32,934 bases of DNA. Source: Lachnospiraceae bacterium (GTDB lineage: Bacteria; Bacillota; Clostridia; Lachnospirales; Lachnospiraceae). Under the pieces are notes generated by a model, which was not told the DNA's origin, made no database searches, and saw only the letters and a list, made by a program, of their open reading frames with translations. A program made the position numbers and the translations under genes. Positions 23,463 to 31,381 of this stretch are shown here, piece by piece. Numbering within the stretch: position 1 is the first letter of the stretch; the number at the start of each line of letters is the position of its first letter. The stretch is from NCBI GenBank assembly GCA_017634455.1, contig JAGBNK010000027.1, forward strand, positions 1 through 32,934. Reading direction: 5' to 3'.

Positions 23463-25574
23463 ATGAATAAAGTTGAGAAAATAGAGATAAATAAGAAGAA
23501 GTTAATAGTGGTATTTGTATTGTCGGTGATTCTGCGATTCATTTTGTGCAATTATTTTCCCAAGACAATTAATTGTTATCCAGATGAATTGCTCTATCTG
23601 TCGGCAGCAGAGAGTCTCTGGAATAATCACGGAGTGATGGTCTATAACCTGGCTACAACTTTCAAGAAGGTTGGTTATTCCTTTTTTATTGCTCCTGCAT
23701 TTGCTTTGGAAAATATACATGTGAGAATGAGCATTATTGGGCTCATAAACTCAGTGCTGATGTCGGCAGGAATATTTCCTGTATACGGCATGGCCAGGAG
23801 ATTTTTCAAGAGAAATAGTTTCATATGGTTGAGCATTCTCTTCTACATAATTTCTCCAAGCATGACCTATTCCATGACATTTGCCAGTGAGAATCTGTAT
23901 ATTCCAGTGTCACTGGTGGTGCTTTATGTCATTGTGGAAGTGGAAGCCAGATGGCGGGAGTATGTGAATGAGTACATCACAAGCTTTATCATGAAAAACA
24001 TAGGGCTTTTGATACTTGGAATTGGAGCTTGGATATTGGCTTATATTACCAAGGAGTTGGCTCTTGTGATTCCGTTGGCGCTGGTGGCATATATGTTTAT
24101 GTCCAAAATCGTGATGTCGGTACGCGGAGACTCTAGAAGCTATAGTTCCGATAATGTTGGGAATGCAGCTGATGGAGCTTGTGAAATTGATGGCAATAAT
24201 AGCTATGGTGTGGCAGGCGCTAAAAATAAAAGCGGCCTCGGTTCTGTGATTAAGTTGCTGGTTGCCGGTATTGCTATTGTTGCTTTGGTTTATGGCATTT
24301 GGTGGTTTTGCAATCGCGGATCTAATTATTATCAATTGGGTATTAATACTGAAATCCTCAGTCAGCGCTGGGGATATCTGCTCTATGGCTTTGGATTCTT
24401 TGTGACTATTAGCATTGTGGGGCTTCTGGTTGTGCCGGTGCTTTTGCCTATGACAACCAAGGGGCAGATGAATAGAAGTGCTGCAAGATTGTATTATATT
24501 ATGCTTCTGATTATCCTGGGCACAGCGGCGATAGTTGCTTATACAATTTATATGTATGAGGATTATCCGTCCATGACTCCTCGTGCCCATGTGAGATATG
24601 TGGAATACCTCTATGTACCATTTCTCATGGTGCTTATGACCATGTGGGAGCGGAGGGAAGAGCCGAGGGCGATTGCTGCGGCGAAAGCGAATGTTACAAC
24701 ATATAAGCCAGCAACAACTGGTAAAACAGAGACTATAATATCAGATGTGGCTGAGGTTGAAAGCAAGAGTGATGCCAGCAAATTGAACTGGCCGGGAATT
24801 ATCATGGCAGCAGTTTGTTTAGGCGGCATGAAATTCATTTTCAATGGTTTTAATGGTCAAACCATTGATCACACAACATTATTTTACATGCAGCTTTTTG
24901 CGGCGGATGGCAAAGTGTTTAGCCCTATGGTGGCAAATGTATTGATACTTGCAATCACAGTGGTGTCCCTGGTACTGATGGGGATGTATTCAACAGGCAG
25001 TCATAGTTTCAATAAAGTTCAAGATACAAGTGAAGAACAAGCTTCTGGCGCTCGAAGCTCGAAAATTGGAAAAACCAAAATGTTTTGGAAAATATTTATC
25101 ACAGGAGCCATAATTATGTCTCTTGGAAACTCAGTACTGTCTGGCTATATACAATACAAGACTCACACCCACAGTGAACAGGAAATTGCTGAGATTTATG
25201 ACATTAGAGATTTTGTGAGAAATCATAATGACGACACATTTCTTGTGATGGAATCTGTGGCTGGAGAAGAAATGTTGGATACATTTCTCATGGATTGTGA
25301 TAATCTAGTATATGCAAGTGAAGGCGTACTGTTTGAACAGGCACTACTTGGAGACGAAGGACTGGATTTGGATGTTGCACCAATTTGGGGCAGAGGCGTG
25401 GCAGGCGGCGTGAATTATGATAATATAGATGAGGTAGATTATATTATCGTATTTACAGACGTGTATAAGATGAGCGGCGACGCTGAACTTGTGGGAGAAT
25501 ATCCGGCGAATAATTGTGTGATTTACAAAACATTTAACACAAGGCAATTGCCAAAATTTGATGAGGTGAAATAG
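23463..25574 (+). CDS. Large multi-pass membrane protein, GT-C glycosyltransferase-like
   Basis: The 703-residue protein has about 10-12 hydrophobic helices. The first ends in NCYPDELLYLSAAESLW, placing an acidic pair (Asp41, Glu42) in the first external loop. That is the signature position of the catalytic acid in GT-C enzymes such as PMT/GT39 and ArnT, which use polyprenyl-phosphate sugars. Two polar, low-complexity cytoplasmic-type loops lie near residues 220-255 and 390-440, and a soluble C-terminal domain (about 560-703) ends the protein. No strong ribosome binding site is visible before the ATG. It overlaps nothing and ends one base before glmM. Confidence 0.7.
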   Translation: MNKVEKIEINKKKLIVVFVLSVILRFILCNYFPKTINCYPDELLYLSAAESLWNNHGVMVYNLATTFKKVGYSFFIAPAFALENIHVRMSIIGLINSVLMSAGIFPVYGMARRFFKRNSFIWLSILFYIISPSMTYSMTFASENLYIPVSLVVLYVIVEVEARWREYVNEYITSFIMKNIGLLILGIGAWILAYITKELALVIPLALVAYMFMSKIVMSVRGDSRSYSSDNVGNAADGACEIDGNNSYGVAGAKNKSGLGSVIKLLVAGIAIVALVYGIWWFCNRGSNYYQLGINTEILSQRWGYLLYGFGFFVTISIVGLLVVPVLLPMTTKGQMNRSAARLYYIMLLIILGTAAIVAYTIYMYEDYPSMTPRAHVRYVEYLYVPFLMVLMTMWERREEPRAIAAAKANVTTYKPATTGKTETIISDVAEVESKSDASKLNWPGIIMAAVCLGGMKFIFNGFNGQTIDHTTLFYMQLFAADGKVFSPMVANVLILAITVVSLVLMGMYSTGSHSFNKVQDTSEEQASGARSSKIGKTKMFWKIFITGAIIMSLGNSVLSGYIQYKTHTHSEQEIAEIYDIRDFVRNHNDDTFLVMESVAGEEMLDTFLMDCDNLVYASEGVLFEQALLGDEGLDLDVAPIWGRGVAGGVNYDNIDEVDYIIVFTDVYKMSGDAELVGEYPANNCVIYKTFNTRQLPKFDEVK

Positions 25575-25575
25575 A

Positions 25576-26961
25576 ATGGGAAAATATTTTGGAACAGATG
25601 GCTTCAGAGGCGAAGCAAACATGAATCTGACAGCTGATCATGCATACCAGGTTGGTAGATTTCTGGGATGGTATTACACACAGCTCAAGAAGCAGGCAGG
25701 AAGCGACGAGCATGCCAAGGTTGTAATTGGAAAGGATACCAGACTTTCTTCTTATATGTTTGAGTACTGTCTCATTGGCGGATTGGTTGCATCAGGAGCG
25801 GATGCTTATATGATGCATGTTACAACAACTCCTTCAGTGGCACATATTACAAGTGTGGATGATTTCGACTGCGGTATTATGATTTCCGCTTCTCACAATC
25901 CATATTATGATAATGGAATCAAGCTCTTCAACGGACAGGGCGAGAAGATGGACGAGGAGACAATCAGCTATGTGGAGGCTTACATTGATGGTGAGCTGGA
26001 GCTTTTCGGTCAGAAGTGGGACGAGGTTCCTTATGCAACTAAGGAAGGAATCGGAAGCACAGTTGATTATGTAAGTGGTAGAAATAGATACATGGGTTAT
26101 CTGATTTCTCTTGGGCTTTATAGCTTCAGAGACAAAAAGGTGGCTCTTGATTGCGCAAATGGTGCCTCTTGGAATGTGGCTCGTTCTGTATTTGAGGCTC
26201 TCGGCGCCAAGGTACTTGTTATCAATGCCGAGCCAGATGGAACTAATATCAATATGAATGCAGGAAGTACACATATTGAGGGACTTACTAAGTTCGTTGT
26301 GGAAAATGGTTGTGATTGTGGATTTGCATTTGACGGTGATGCTGACAGATGTCTGGCTGTTGATGAGAAGGGTGAGGTAATCACTGGAGATCACATCTTA
26401 TATATCTATGGCAAATATATGAAAGAGCGCGGTAAGCTTACCAACAACACAGTAGTTACAACTGTTATGAGTAACTTCGGTTTGTACAAGGCATTTGACG
26501 CACTTGGAATTGATTATGCCAAGACAGCAGTTGGTGATAAATATGTATACGAGTACATGACCAAGAATGGTTGCAGAATCGGTGGCGAGCAGAGTGGACA
26601 TATCATCTTCTCTAAATATGCTACAACTGGTGATGGAATCCTCACAGCTTTGAAGCTTATGGAAGTGTTGTGTGCGAAGAAGTGTAAGATGAGCGAGCTT
26701 CACAAGGACTTGGTTATCTTCCCACAGGTTTTGGAAAATGTGCGTGTAACTGACAAGAGTGAGGCGCAGAATGATGCCAAGGTTCAGGAGGCTGTAAATG
26801 CTGTTGCCGAAGCTCTAGGAGACACTGGTAGAATTCTGGTTCGTGAATCTGGTACTGAGCCATTGGTTCGAGTAATGGTTGAGGCAGAGAGTCATGAGCT
26901 TTGTGAGAAATATGTAAAGCAGGTGGTTGATGTAATCAAGGCCCAGGGATATGCAGTTTAG
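25576..26961 (+). CDS. glmM: Phosphoglucosamine mutase-type enzyme (alpha-D-phosphohexomutase)
   Basis: The 461-residue protein begins MGKYFGTDGFRGEAN, the GlmM hallmark. MISASHNPYYDNGIKLFN holds the phosphoserine (Ser106), CGFAFDGDADRCLAVD is the metal loop, GGEQSGHIIF is the sugar-specificity loop with the GEQSGH form of GlmM, and RESGTEPLVRVMVEA binds phosphate. It converts glucosamine-6-phosphate to the 1-phosphate for UDP-GlcNAc and peptidoglycan. A GAGGTG upstream is a weak ribosome binding site, and coupling to the preceding membrane protein gene is likely (stop TAG, one base, ATG). A terminator follows at 27055. Confidence 0.92.
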   Translation: MGKYFGTDGFRGEANMNLTADHAYQVGRFLGWYYTQLKKQAGSDEHAKVVIGKDTRLSSYMFEYCLIGGLVASGADAYMMHVTTTPSVAHITSVDDFDCGIMISASHNPYYDNGIKLFNGQGEKMDEETISYVEAYIDGELELFGQKWDEVPYATKEGIGSTVDYVSGRNRYMGYLISLGLYSFRDKKVALDCANGASWNVARSVFEALGAKVLVINAEPDGTNINMNAGSTHIEGLTKFVVENGCDCGFAFDGDADRCLAVDEKGEVITGDHILYIYGKYMKERGKLTNNTVVTTVMSNFGLYKAFDALGIDYAKTAVGDKYVYEYMTKNGCRIGGEQSGHIIFSKYATTGDGILTALKLMEVLCAKKCKMSELHKDLVIFPQVLENVRVTDKSEAQNDAKVQEAVNAVAEALGDTGRILVRESGTEPLVRVMVEAESHELCEKYVKQVVDVIKAQGYAV

Positions 26962-27054
26962 GTTTGAGCAGATGGATGAAGAAATTATTTGAGTAATCAG
27001 TTGTGATTATAATTATAACGGGCATTGTAGATGTTTATAAAAATATTAAAATGG

Positions 27055-27090
27055 AAGCTCCGACAGGTCGAGAGACTTGTTGGAGCTTTT
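27055..27090 (+). terminator. Rho-independent terminator after glmM
   Basis: AAGCTCCGACAGGTC and GACTTGTTGGAGCTT form a stem of about 15 pairs around GAGA, followed by TTT. Confidence 0.75.
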
Positions 27091-27148
27091 GATTATTTAT
27101 CGAAGGCTAAATGTGAGATATAATTGGGGTAAATAGATTTTAATTTTA

Positions 27149-27164
27149 TTTGACGTGCGTCAAA
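27149..27164. repeat. 16-bp palindromic operator candidate, copy 1
   Basis: TTTGACG-TG-CGTCAAA, perfect 7-base arms. It contains the -35 hexamer of the promoter at 27150-27178, so a bound repressor would block RNA polymerase. An identical copy is 52 bases downstream. Confidence 0.75.
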
Positions 27165-27178
27165 TAGCGAAGTATAAT
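27150..27178 (+). promoter_or_regulatory. SigmaA promoter of the kinase-like module
   Basis: TTGACG-N17-TATAAT: five of six at -35, perfect -10, ideal spacing. The -35 lies inside palindrome copy 1. Copy 2 likewise has TTGACG with AATAAA 17 bases on, a weaker tandem promoter. Confidence 0.7.
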
Positions 27179-27200
27179 AATGTTATAAAAATAGATTTTA

Positions 27201-27216
27201 TTTGACGTGCGTCAAA
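27201..27216. repeat. 16-bp palindromic operator candidate, copy 2
   Basis: Identical to copy 1, and preceded like it by AATAGATTTT, so the whole block looks duplicated. It lies 52 bases before the start codon at 27269. Confidence 0.75.
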
Positions 27217-27268
27217 CAATATCGAATAAATGGGCGCGGTTGTAAATGCATAATAAGAGGTGATTATA

Positions 27269-28090
27269 GTGGAGACAAGAGTTATAAGAGAAAAGCAGGA
27301 TCTCAAATATTTGAAATGGAATCATGCAAGGACTTCCAGCGGTACAGCGGGAACATTTCTGAAGTCTGAATCAAATATAGGTGGTAGCAAAGTATATTAC
27401 AAATTATCTAATTTCGATATGGTAAATGGTGTTGTTGGCCATGAATGCGTCAACGAAATCATTGTGGATAGATTACTTACAATTTTAGGAGTTGAACATT
27501 TACACTATCAGTTGATTTATGCAGATATTAATGTAGATGGCCAAGTCTATACTACATACTTGTGTGCGTCTGAGGATTTTAAGGCGCGAGGGGAGAGTAA
27601 AATAGCATTAGATGATTATTACCGAGTTAGTTCAGATGGAAAAGAGAATAGATATGACTTTTGCGTAAGGCAAGGATGGCAGAAAATAATCAATGAAATG
27701 ATTGCAGTGGATTATATCATTTTGAACAGAGATCGACATGGGGCCAATATTGAAGTACTTCGCAATCCAAAGAAGAAAACTTTGCGAATAGCTCCATTGT
27801 TTGATCATGGATTGTCATTATTATATTCGTGTTCAAATGATGCCGAGGTTGAGGGTTACGATGTGACTGAAGACAGACCATGCCAGAACTTTATAGGCAG
27901 CCGTTCTTGTTATGATAATTTGAAGATGATACAAACTGAGAAATATATTTTCCAAAATGAACTGAAAAAAGCAGATAGGTACGAGATATTTGCGGATTTA
28001 GATGGTATCATTTCTCAGAAACTTATGGATAAAATCTGGGAGATGATTTGGAAACGATATAAGAAGTATAGAAAAATGTGTAAGGAATAA
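27269..28090 (+). CDS. Stand-alone HipA-like kinase (toxin candidate)
   Basis: The 273-residue protein carries the catalytic signature of the HipA/PI3K-like kinase fold without the HipA N-terminal subdomain. SSGTAGTFLKSES (23-35) resembles the mobile glycine loop, KVYYKLS (41-47) could hold the ATP lysine, NRDRHGAN (153-160) has catalytic Asp155 and Asn160, and APLFDHGLSLL has the metal-binding Asp179. HipA kinases phosphorylate translation components such as aminoacyl-tRNA synthetases. The target here is unknown. AGAGG at 27256-27260 suits the GTG at 27269 better than one at 27260. Four bases separate it from the next gene. Unlike HipBST, no HipS-like protein is present. Confidence 0.75.
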   Translation: METRVIREKQDLKYLKWNHARTSSGTAGTFLKSESNIGGSKVYYKLSNFDMVNGVVGHECVNEIIVDRLLTILGVEHLHYQLIYADINVDGQVYTTYLCASEDFKARGESKIALDDYYRVSSDGKENRYDFCVRQGWQKIINEMIAVDYIILNRDRHGANIEVLRNPKKKTLRIAPLFDHGLSLLYSCSNDAEVEGYDVTEDRPCQNFIGSRSCYDNLKMIQTEKYIFQNELKKADRYEIFADLDGIISQKLMDKIWEMIWKRYKKYRKMCKE

Positions 28091-28094
28091 ATGA

Positions 28095-28937
28095 ATGAAG
28101 ATATATGAAATTAGAGACTCAGTGCAGGATATATCCATAGGCACTTTGATTTATTATGAGAGAGCACGGGCGTATATTGTTGAATTAGAAGAAAAACTGG
28201 ACGAGTGGAATTCCCCGCTTCTATTTGCTAATTATGTGAGAAACGGTGTGTATACAATGCCAAGAGAAGTGAGCGCTATGTGGGTGAGTGAGCGAGTGAT
28301 TCCGTCGGGTAGGCAGAATATCCAAAGCATTTTACAGAGGCACAAAATGAAAGAATATGATGAGATGAGGCTTCTGGAATTGTCAGAGGGACGATGCTCG
28401 CAGGATGATTTGTATATACAGAAAATGGATGAATTGCCTAAATATGTAAAGAAGCGAAACACCCATAATTTAGTCGATGTTGTATTTGAAGATGATTATA
28501 CAATTGTATGCTTCTTTGCTGACGGAGTCGTAAAGAAATTATTGATGAAAGATGTTGTGGCTGGGGCGAAGACCATTAATAAAAAAGCCGGAAGCCGGTT
28601 GTATGATGCAGAGAGGCTGAAGCAGGTTTTGATGAGTGAGAATCTGTATAAAAGCGGCGAGATGTTCGTTGGTGGTTATGGCATAACATTTAACAATACA
28701 ATAGATGTACCGGCGTATTTGTTATATAGCATAAACAAGGAACAGCAGATTGTTGCAGCTGACTTTGAAGAGTATATCAAGAAGAATATATTGGATACAG
28801 GCAGTGTGACTGAAGTATTACAATGCACCAGACAAAATTTGTCATATGCAACGAAGCAAGGATATATAAATCCTATAAAGGAAAATGTAAAAGGGAATCT
28901 TTTTCAACGAGGAAATATTATAAAGGAACTCTGGTAA
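28095..28937 (+). CDS. Uncharacterised partner of the HipA-like kinase, C-terminal HTH
   Basis: I do not recognise a named family for this 280-residue protein as a whole. Three parts can be seen: an N-terminal region (1-110) with conserved-looking YVRNGVYTMPREVSAMWVSE, IPSGRQNI and LSEGRCSQDDLYI; a DUF2442-like beta unit at about 127-155 (DVVFEDDYTIVCFFADGVVK); and a C-terminal helix-turn-helix at about 237-272 (VTEVLQCTRQNLSYATKQGY then INPIKENVKGNLFQR), like MerR/excisionase winged domains. It follows the kinase gene by 4 bases with AAGGA. I infer it is the antitoxin or autoregulator and may bind the twin palindromes upstream. Confidence 0.7.
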   Translation: MKIYEIRDSVQDISIGTLIYYERARAYIVELEEKLDEWNSPLLFANYVRNGVYTMPREVSAMWVSERVIPSGRQNIQSILQRHKMKEYDEMRLLELSEGRCSQDDLYIQKMDELPKYVKKRNTHNLVDVVFEDDYTIVCFFADGVVKKLLMKDVVAGAKTINKKAGSRLYDAERLKQVLMSENLYKSGEMFVGGYGITFNNTIDVPAYLLYSINKEQQIVAADFEEYIKKNILDTGSVTEVLQCTRQNLSYATKQGYINPIKENVKGNLFQRGNIIKELW

Positions 28938-28941
28938 ATAT

Positions 28942-29853
28942 ATGAATTATAAAACTGACAATCATGAGATTATAAAATTACACACGGGAAATGTGCCATA
29001 TCTGTACTATCCGAGACTGGAGGAGATTGATTTTATAAAGCATTGTTTCACCACTAGAATGGGAGGAGTGTCAGAGGGGATTTTCTCGACTTTGAATCTG
29101 AGCTTCACCCGAGGAGATGATGAGAATGCTGTTATGGAAAATTATAGAAGGCTGGCTGCAGAGATTGGTTGTGATATAGGCGACTTCGTATGTACAGATC
29201 AGACTCATACCACCAATGTAATTAGAGTGGGGAAGTATGACAAGGGAAATGGAGTGACTAGACCAAAGCCCTATACTGATGTGGATGGGCTTGTGACCAA
29301 TGAACCTGGAGTGGTTCTGTCAACTTTCTATGCTGATTGCGTGCCACTATATTTTGTGGATACTGTTAATAAGGCGATTGGATTGTCTCATTCCGGATGG
29401 CGAGGTACTGTTCATCGCATGGCCCAGGCTACCTTGGAAAAGATGGCTGCGGAATTTGGTACAAAGCCTGAGGATGTAATTGCGGCAATCGGTCCGTCAA
29501 TCTGTCAGGACTGCTATGAAGTGAGCGAGGATGTGGCAGTGGAGTTTGCCAGAGAGTTTGCCAGAGAGTTTGGAGATTCGAGCGATTACAGTGGCGATAC
29601 CTGTGATGATTGTTGGAAGTTAAAACTACAGGGGCGAGTGGCGGAGATTCTGTCGTATGGAAATGCACCTGGTAAATATCAGTTGAATCTCTGGCGTGCT
29701 AATGAGATTGTGTTGACTGAGGCTGGGGTGAAGAAGGAAAATATTGTCACTACCAACATATGCACCTGTTGTAATCCGGAGGAACTGTTTTCCCATAGAG
29801 CATCTCATGGCAAGCGCGGCAATCTGGGGGCGTTTATGTATATCAAGGAGTGA
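28942..29853 (+). CDS. pgeF: PgeF/YfiH-family enzyme (peptidoglycan editing factor, purine-nucleoside active family)
   Basis: The 303-residue protein belongs to the YfiH/LACC1 family. The metal site is visible as His89 in CTDQTHT, Cys133 in YADCVPLYF and His150 in GLSHSGWRGT. Other family motifs are TRMGGVSEG, DVDGLVT, AAIGPSI and the C-terminal HRASHGKRGNLGAFMYI. E. coli YfiH edits UDP-MurNAc-dipeptide errors, and related proteins phosphorolyse or deaminate purine nucleosides. It starts 4 bases after the HTH partner gene, with AAAGGA 14 bases upstream of the ATG, so it may be read from that module's promoter. A 12-base tandem duplication encodes FARE twice. Confidence 0.88.
   Translation: MNYKTDNHEIIKLHTGNVPYLYYPRLEEIDFIKHCFTTRMGGVSEGIFSTLNLSFTRGDDENAVMENYRRLAAEIGCDIGDFVCTDQTHTTNVIRVGKYDKGNGVTRPKPYTDVDGLVTNEPGVVLSTFYADCVPLYFVDTVNKAIGLSHSGWRGTVHRMAQATLEKMAAEFGTKPEDVIAAIGPSICQDCYEVSEDVAVEFAREFAREFGDSSDYSGDTCDDCWKLKLQGRVAEILSYGNAPGKYQLNLWRANEIVLTEAGVKKENIVTTNICTCCNPEELFSHRASHGKRGNLGAFMYIKE
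29542..29565 (+). repeat. 12-bp tandem duplication inside pgeF
   Basis: GAGTTTGCCAGA occurs twice in a row and is followed by a partial third unit GAGTTT, giving EFAREFAREF. It keeps the frame and lies in a variable surface segment. Confidence 0.8.
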
Positions 29854-29877
29854 TGTACTTTTATGACTAATCGTGAT

Positions 29878-29907
29878 ATATTATAGATAATATATTATCC
29901 ATAATAT
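29878..29907. repeat. hipBA operator candidate O1
   Basis: A 30-bp inverted repeat centred on GATAATATATTATC, with one mismatched pair (ATATTATA on the left, CATAATAT on the right). The core GATAATATATTATC is shared with O2. Confidence 0.7.
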
Positions 29908-29920
29908 GCGAAATGGGCGG

Positions 29921-29946
29921 TTTATAGATAATATATTATCTATAAA
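29921..29946. repeat. hipBA operator candidate O2
   Basis: A perfect 26-bp palindrome; each half reads TTTATAGATAATA outward to the centre. It ends 1 base before the hipB ribosome binding site. HipB dimers typically bind such paired palindromes and repress their own operon. Confidence 0.75.
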
Positions 29947-29961
29947 CGGAGGATGATAAAT

Positions 29962-30243
29962 ATGGCAAGAAGATATATATGGGAATCTCCTGATGAAATT
30001 GATATGGCTTTGGCAAATAGAGTTAGAGAGATTCGTAAAAGAAGAGATATTAGTCAGCAGGCGCTGAGTGAGAAAAGCGGGGTTAGCTATGGCTCTCTCA
30101 AGAGATTTGAAAGTACGGGGAATATTTCTTTGATTTCTTTAACCAAAATCGCTGTGGCGTTAGAAATAGAAAATGAGATTCGCCAGTTATTTAGTGATGT
30201 GCCTTACAAGGATATAGAGGAGGTTGTTCGTGGAAACAGGTAA
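29962..30243 (+). CDS. hipB: HipB-type antitoxin (XRE helix-turn-helix)
   Basis: The 93-residue protein is a single-domain XRE DNA-binding protein. The HTH runs from about residue 20 to 75: NRVREIRKRRDISQQALSEK, SGVSYGSLKRFES, then ISLISLTKIAVALEIENEI. A short acidic tail follows. The GGAGG at 29948-29952 is too close to an ATG at 29953, so the ATG at 29962 (9-base spacing) is used. It overlaps hipA by 14 bases, the usual coupled arrangement, and two palindromes precede it. By family knowledge it binds HipA and represses the operon. Confidence 0.9.
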   Translation: MARRYIWESPDEIDMALANRVREIRKRRDISQQALSEKSGVSYGSLKRFESTGNISLISLTKIAVALEIENEIRQLFSDVPYKDIEEVVRGNR

Positions 30244-31348
30244 ACTGGAAGTATATTATCATGATAGACATGTGGGTACTCTTGCGGATGCAGTGAATAA
30301 AAAAGTGGCTTTTTCATATTCTGACGAATGGCTGGAAGATGGGTTCCCTATAAGCCCATTTTCCCTTCCAATAGAAAAGGGAGTTTTTATTCCCTCAAAT
30401 TACAATTTTGATGGGTTGTTTGGTGTATTTGCTGATAGTTTGCCGGATGCATGGGGACGACTTCTGTTGGATAGACTATTACTGAAGCAGGGCGTATTAG
30501 ATATTGATATGCTTGAACGATTGGCTATTGTGGGAGATAGGGGAAATGGAGCGCTTTGCTATCGTCCGGGAATTGAGGTGAAGACAGGAATTGAAAGCAA
30601 AGCAGATATGTCGGTAGATGAATTGGCAGAAGCGTGTAGGCTCATTTTGGATGAAAATGACGAAAGTATGTTGGATGATATTTATCGCAGAGCGGGATCG
30701 AGTGGTGGCACAAGGCCTAAGGTGAACATGGTGGAAGATGGAAGGATATGGCTTTTAAAATTTCCGTCGCATGATGATCCAATCGACATTGGCAAGATGG
30801 AATATGATTATATGAATTGTGCGAAGAAATGCGGCATTAAAGTGCCGGATTTTAAGTTATTTTCATCACGTAAATGTAAGGGCTATTTTGCAAGTGAGCG
30901 ATTTGACAATGTTGGGGAAGTAAGACAGCATATTCTTACGGCATCAGCTATTTTAGAGACGGACTATCGAGTGCCAAGTTTGTCCTATGAGGCTCTATTG
31001 AAGCTTACTGGTATAATATCTGCAAATAATATGAATGAGATTGAGAACATGTATCGGCTTATGTGCTTCAATGTTATGTCGCATAACAGGGACGATCATG
31101 GCAAGAACTTTTCCTTTGCATATGATGAGGAGAATGATGTTTGGAGCATGACGCCAGCATATGATTTGACATATAGCGATACATATTACGGTGAGCAGAC
31201 AACGACGATAAATGGGAAAGGGGCAAATATTACTATTGCTGATATGATTGAGGCAGGTAAAAAAGCATCAATAGTGGAGAGCAAGGCAAAACGAATTGCT
31301 AAAGAAATAGAAGAGATTGTATTTGATGACCTGGGAGAGTATATATAA
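30230..31348 (+). CDS. hipA: HipA-type serine/threonine kinase toxin
   Basis: A 372-residue full-length HipA. The N-terminal subdomain (LEVYYHDRHVGTLAD, FDGLFGVFADSLPDAWGRLLLD) is followed by the glycine-rich AGSSGGTRPKV loop (155-165) where HipA is autophosphorylated. The catalytic NRDDHGKNFSF (286-296, Asp288) and the metal-binding TPAYDLTYS (Asp312) are intact, so it is predicted to be active. In E. coli HipA phosphorylates glutamyl-tRNA synthetase and causes dormancy; the target here is not known. The start is a GTG 6 bases after GAGGAGG, inside the end of hipB. A DUF2804 gene starts 33 bases after its stop. Confidence 0.92.
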   Translation: METGKLEVYYHDRHVGTLADAVNKKVAFSYSDEWLEDGFPISPFSLPIEKGVFIPSNYNFDGLFGVFADSLPDAWGRLLLDRLLLKQGVLDIDMLERLAIVGDRGNGALCYRPGIEVKTGIESKADMSVDELAEACRLILDENDESMLDDIYRRAGSSGGTRPKVNMVEDGRIWLLKFPSHDDPIDIGKMEYDYMNCAKKCGIKVPDFKLFSSRKCKGYFASERFDNVGEVRQHILTASAILETDYRVPSLSYEALLKLTGIISANNMNEIENMYRLMCFNVMSHNRDDHGKNFSFAYDEENDVWSMTPAYDLTYSDTYYGEQTTTINGKGANITIADMIEAGKKASIVESKAKRIAKEIEEIVFDDLGEYI

Positions 31349-31381
31349 TTGAGTTTTTAAATGGAAAATAGGAGGGGGACT

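Larger units (their letters stand above)
26962..27268. other. Spacer holding a terminator and a twin-operator control region
   Basis: About 300 bases between glmM and the kinase-like gene. The left part carries the terminator at 27055-27090. The right part carries two copies of a block of about 30 bases, each ending in the 16-bp palindrome, with a sigmaA promoter built into the first. No gene is seen. Confidence 0.6.

Noticed and set aside
23910-24590. A 226-codon minus-strand frame inside the GT-C-like gene
   Set aside because: Shadow of the coding strand: His/Asn/Ile-rich low-quality protein, no ribosome binding site, and the opposite frame is a coherent membrane protein.
25834-26394. A 186-codon minus-strand frame inside glmM
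   Set aside because: Antisense to highly conserved GlmM motifs; no family likeness.
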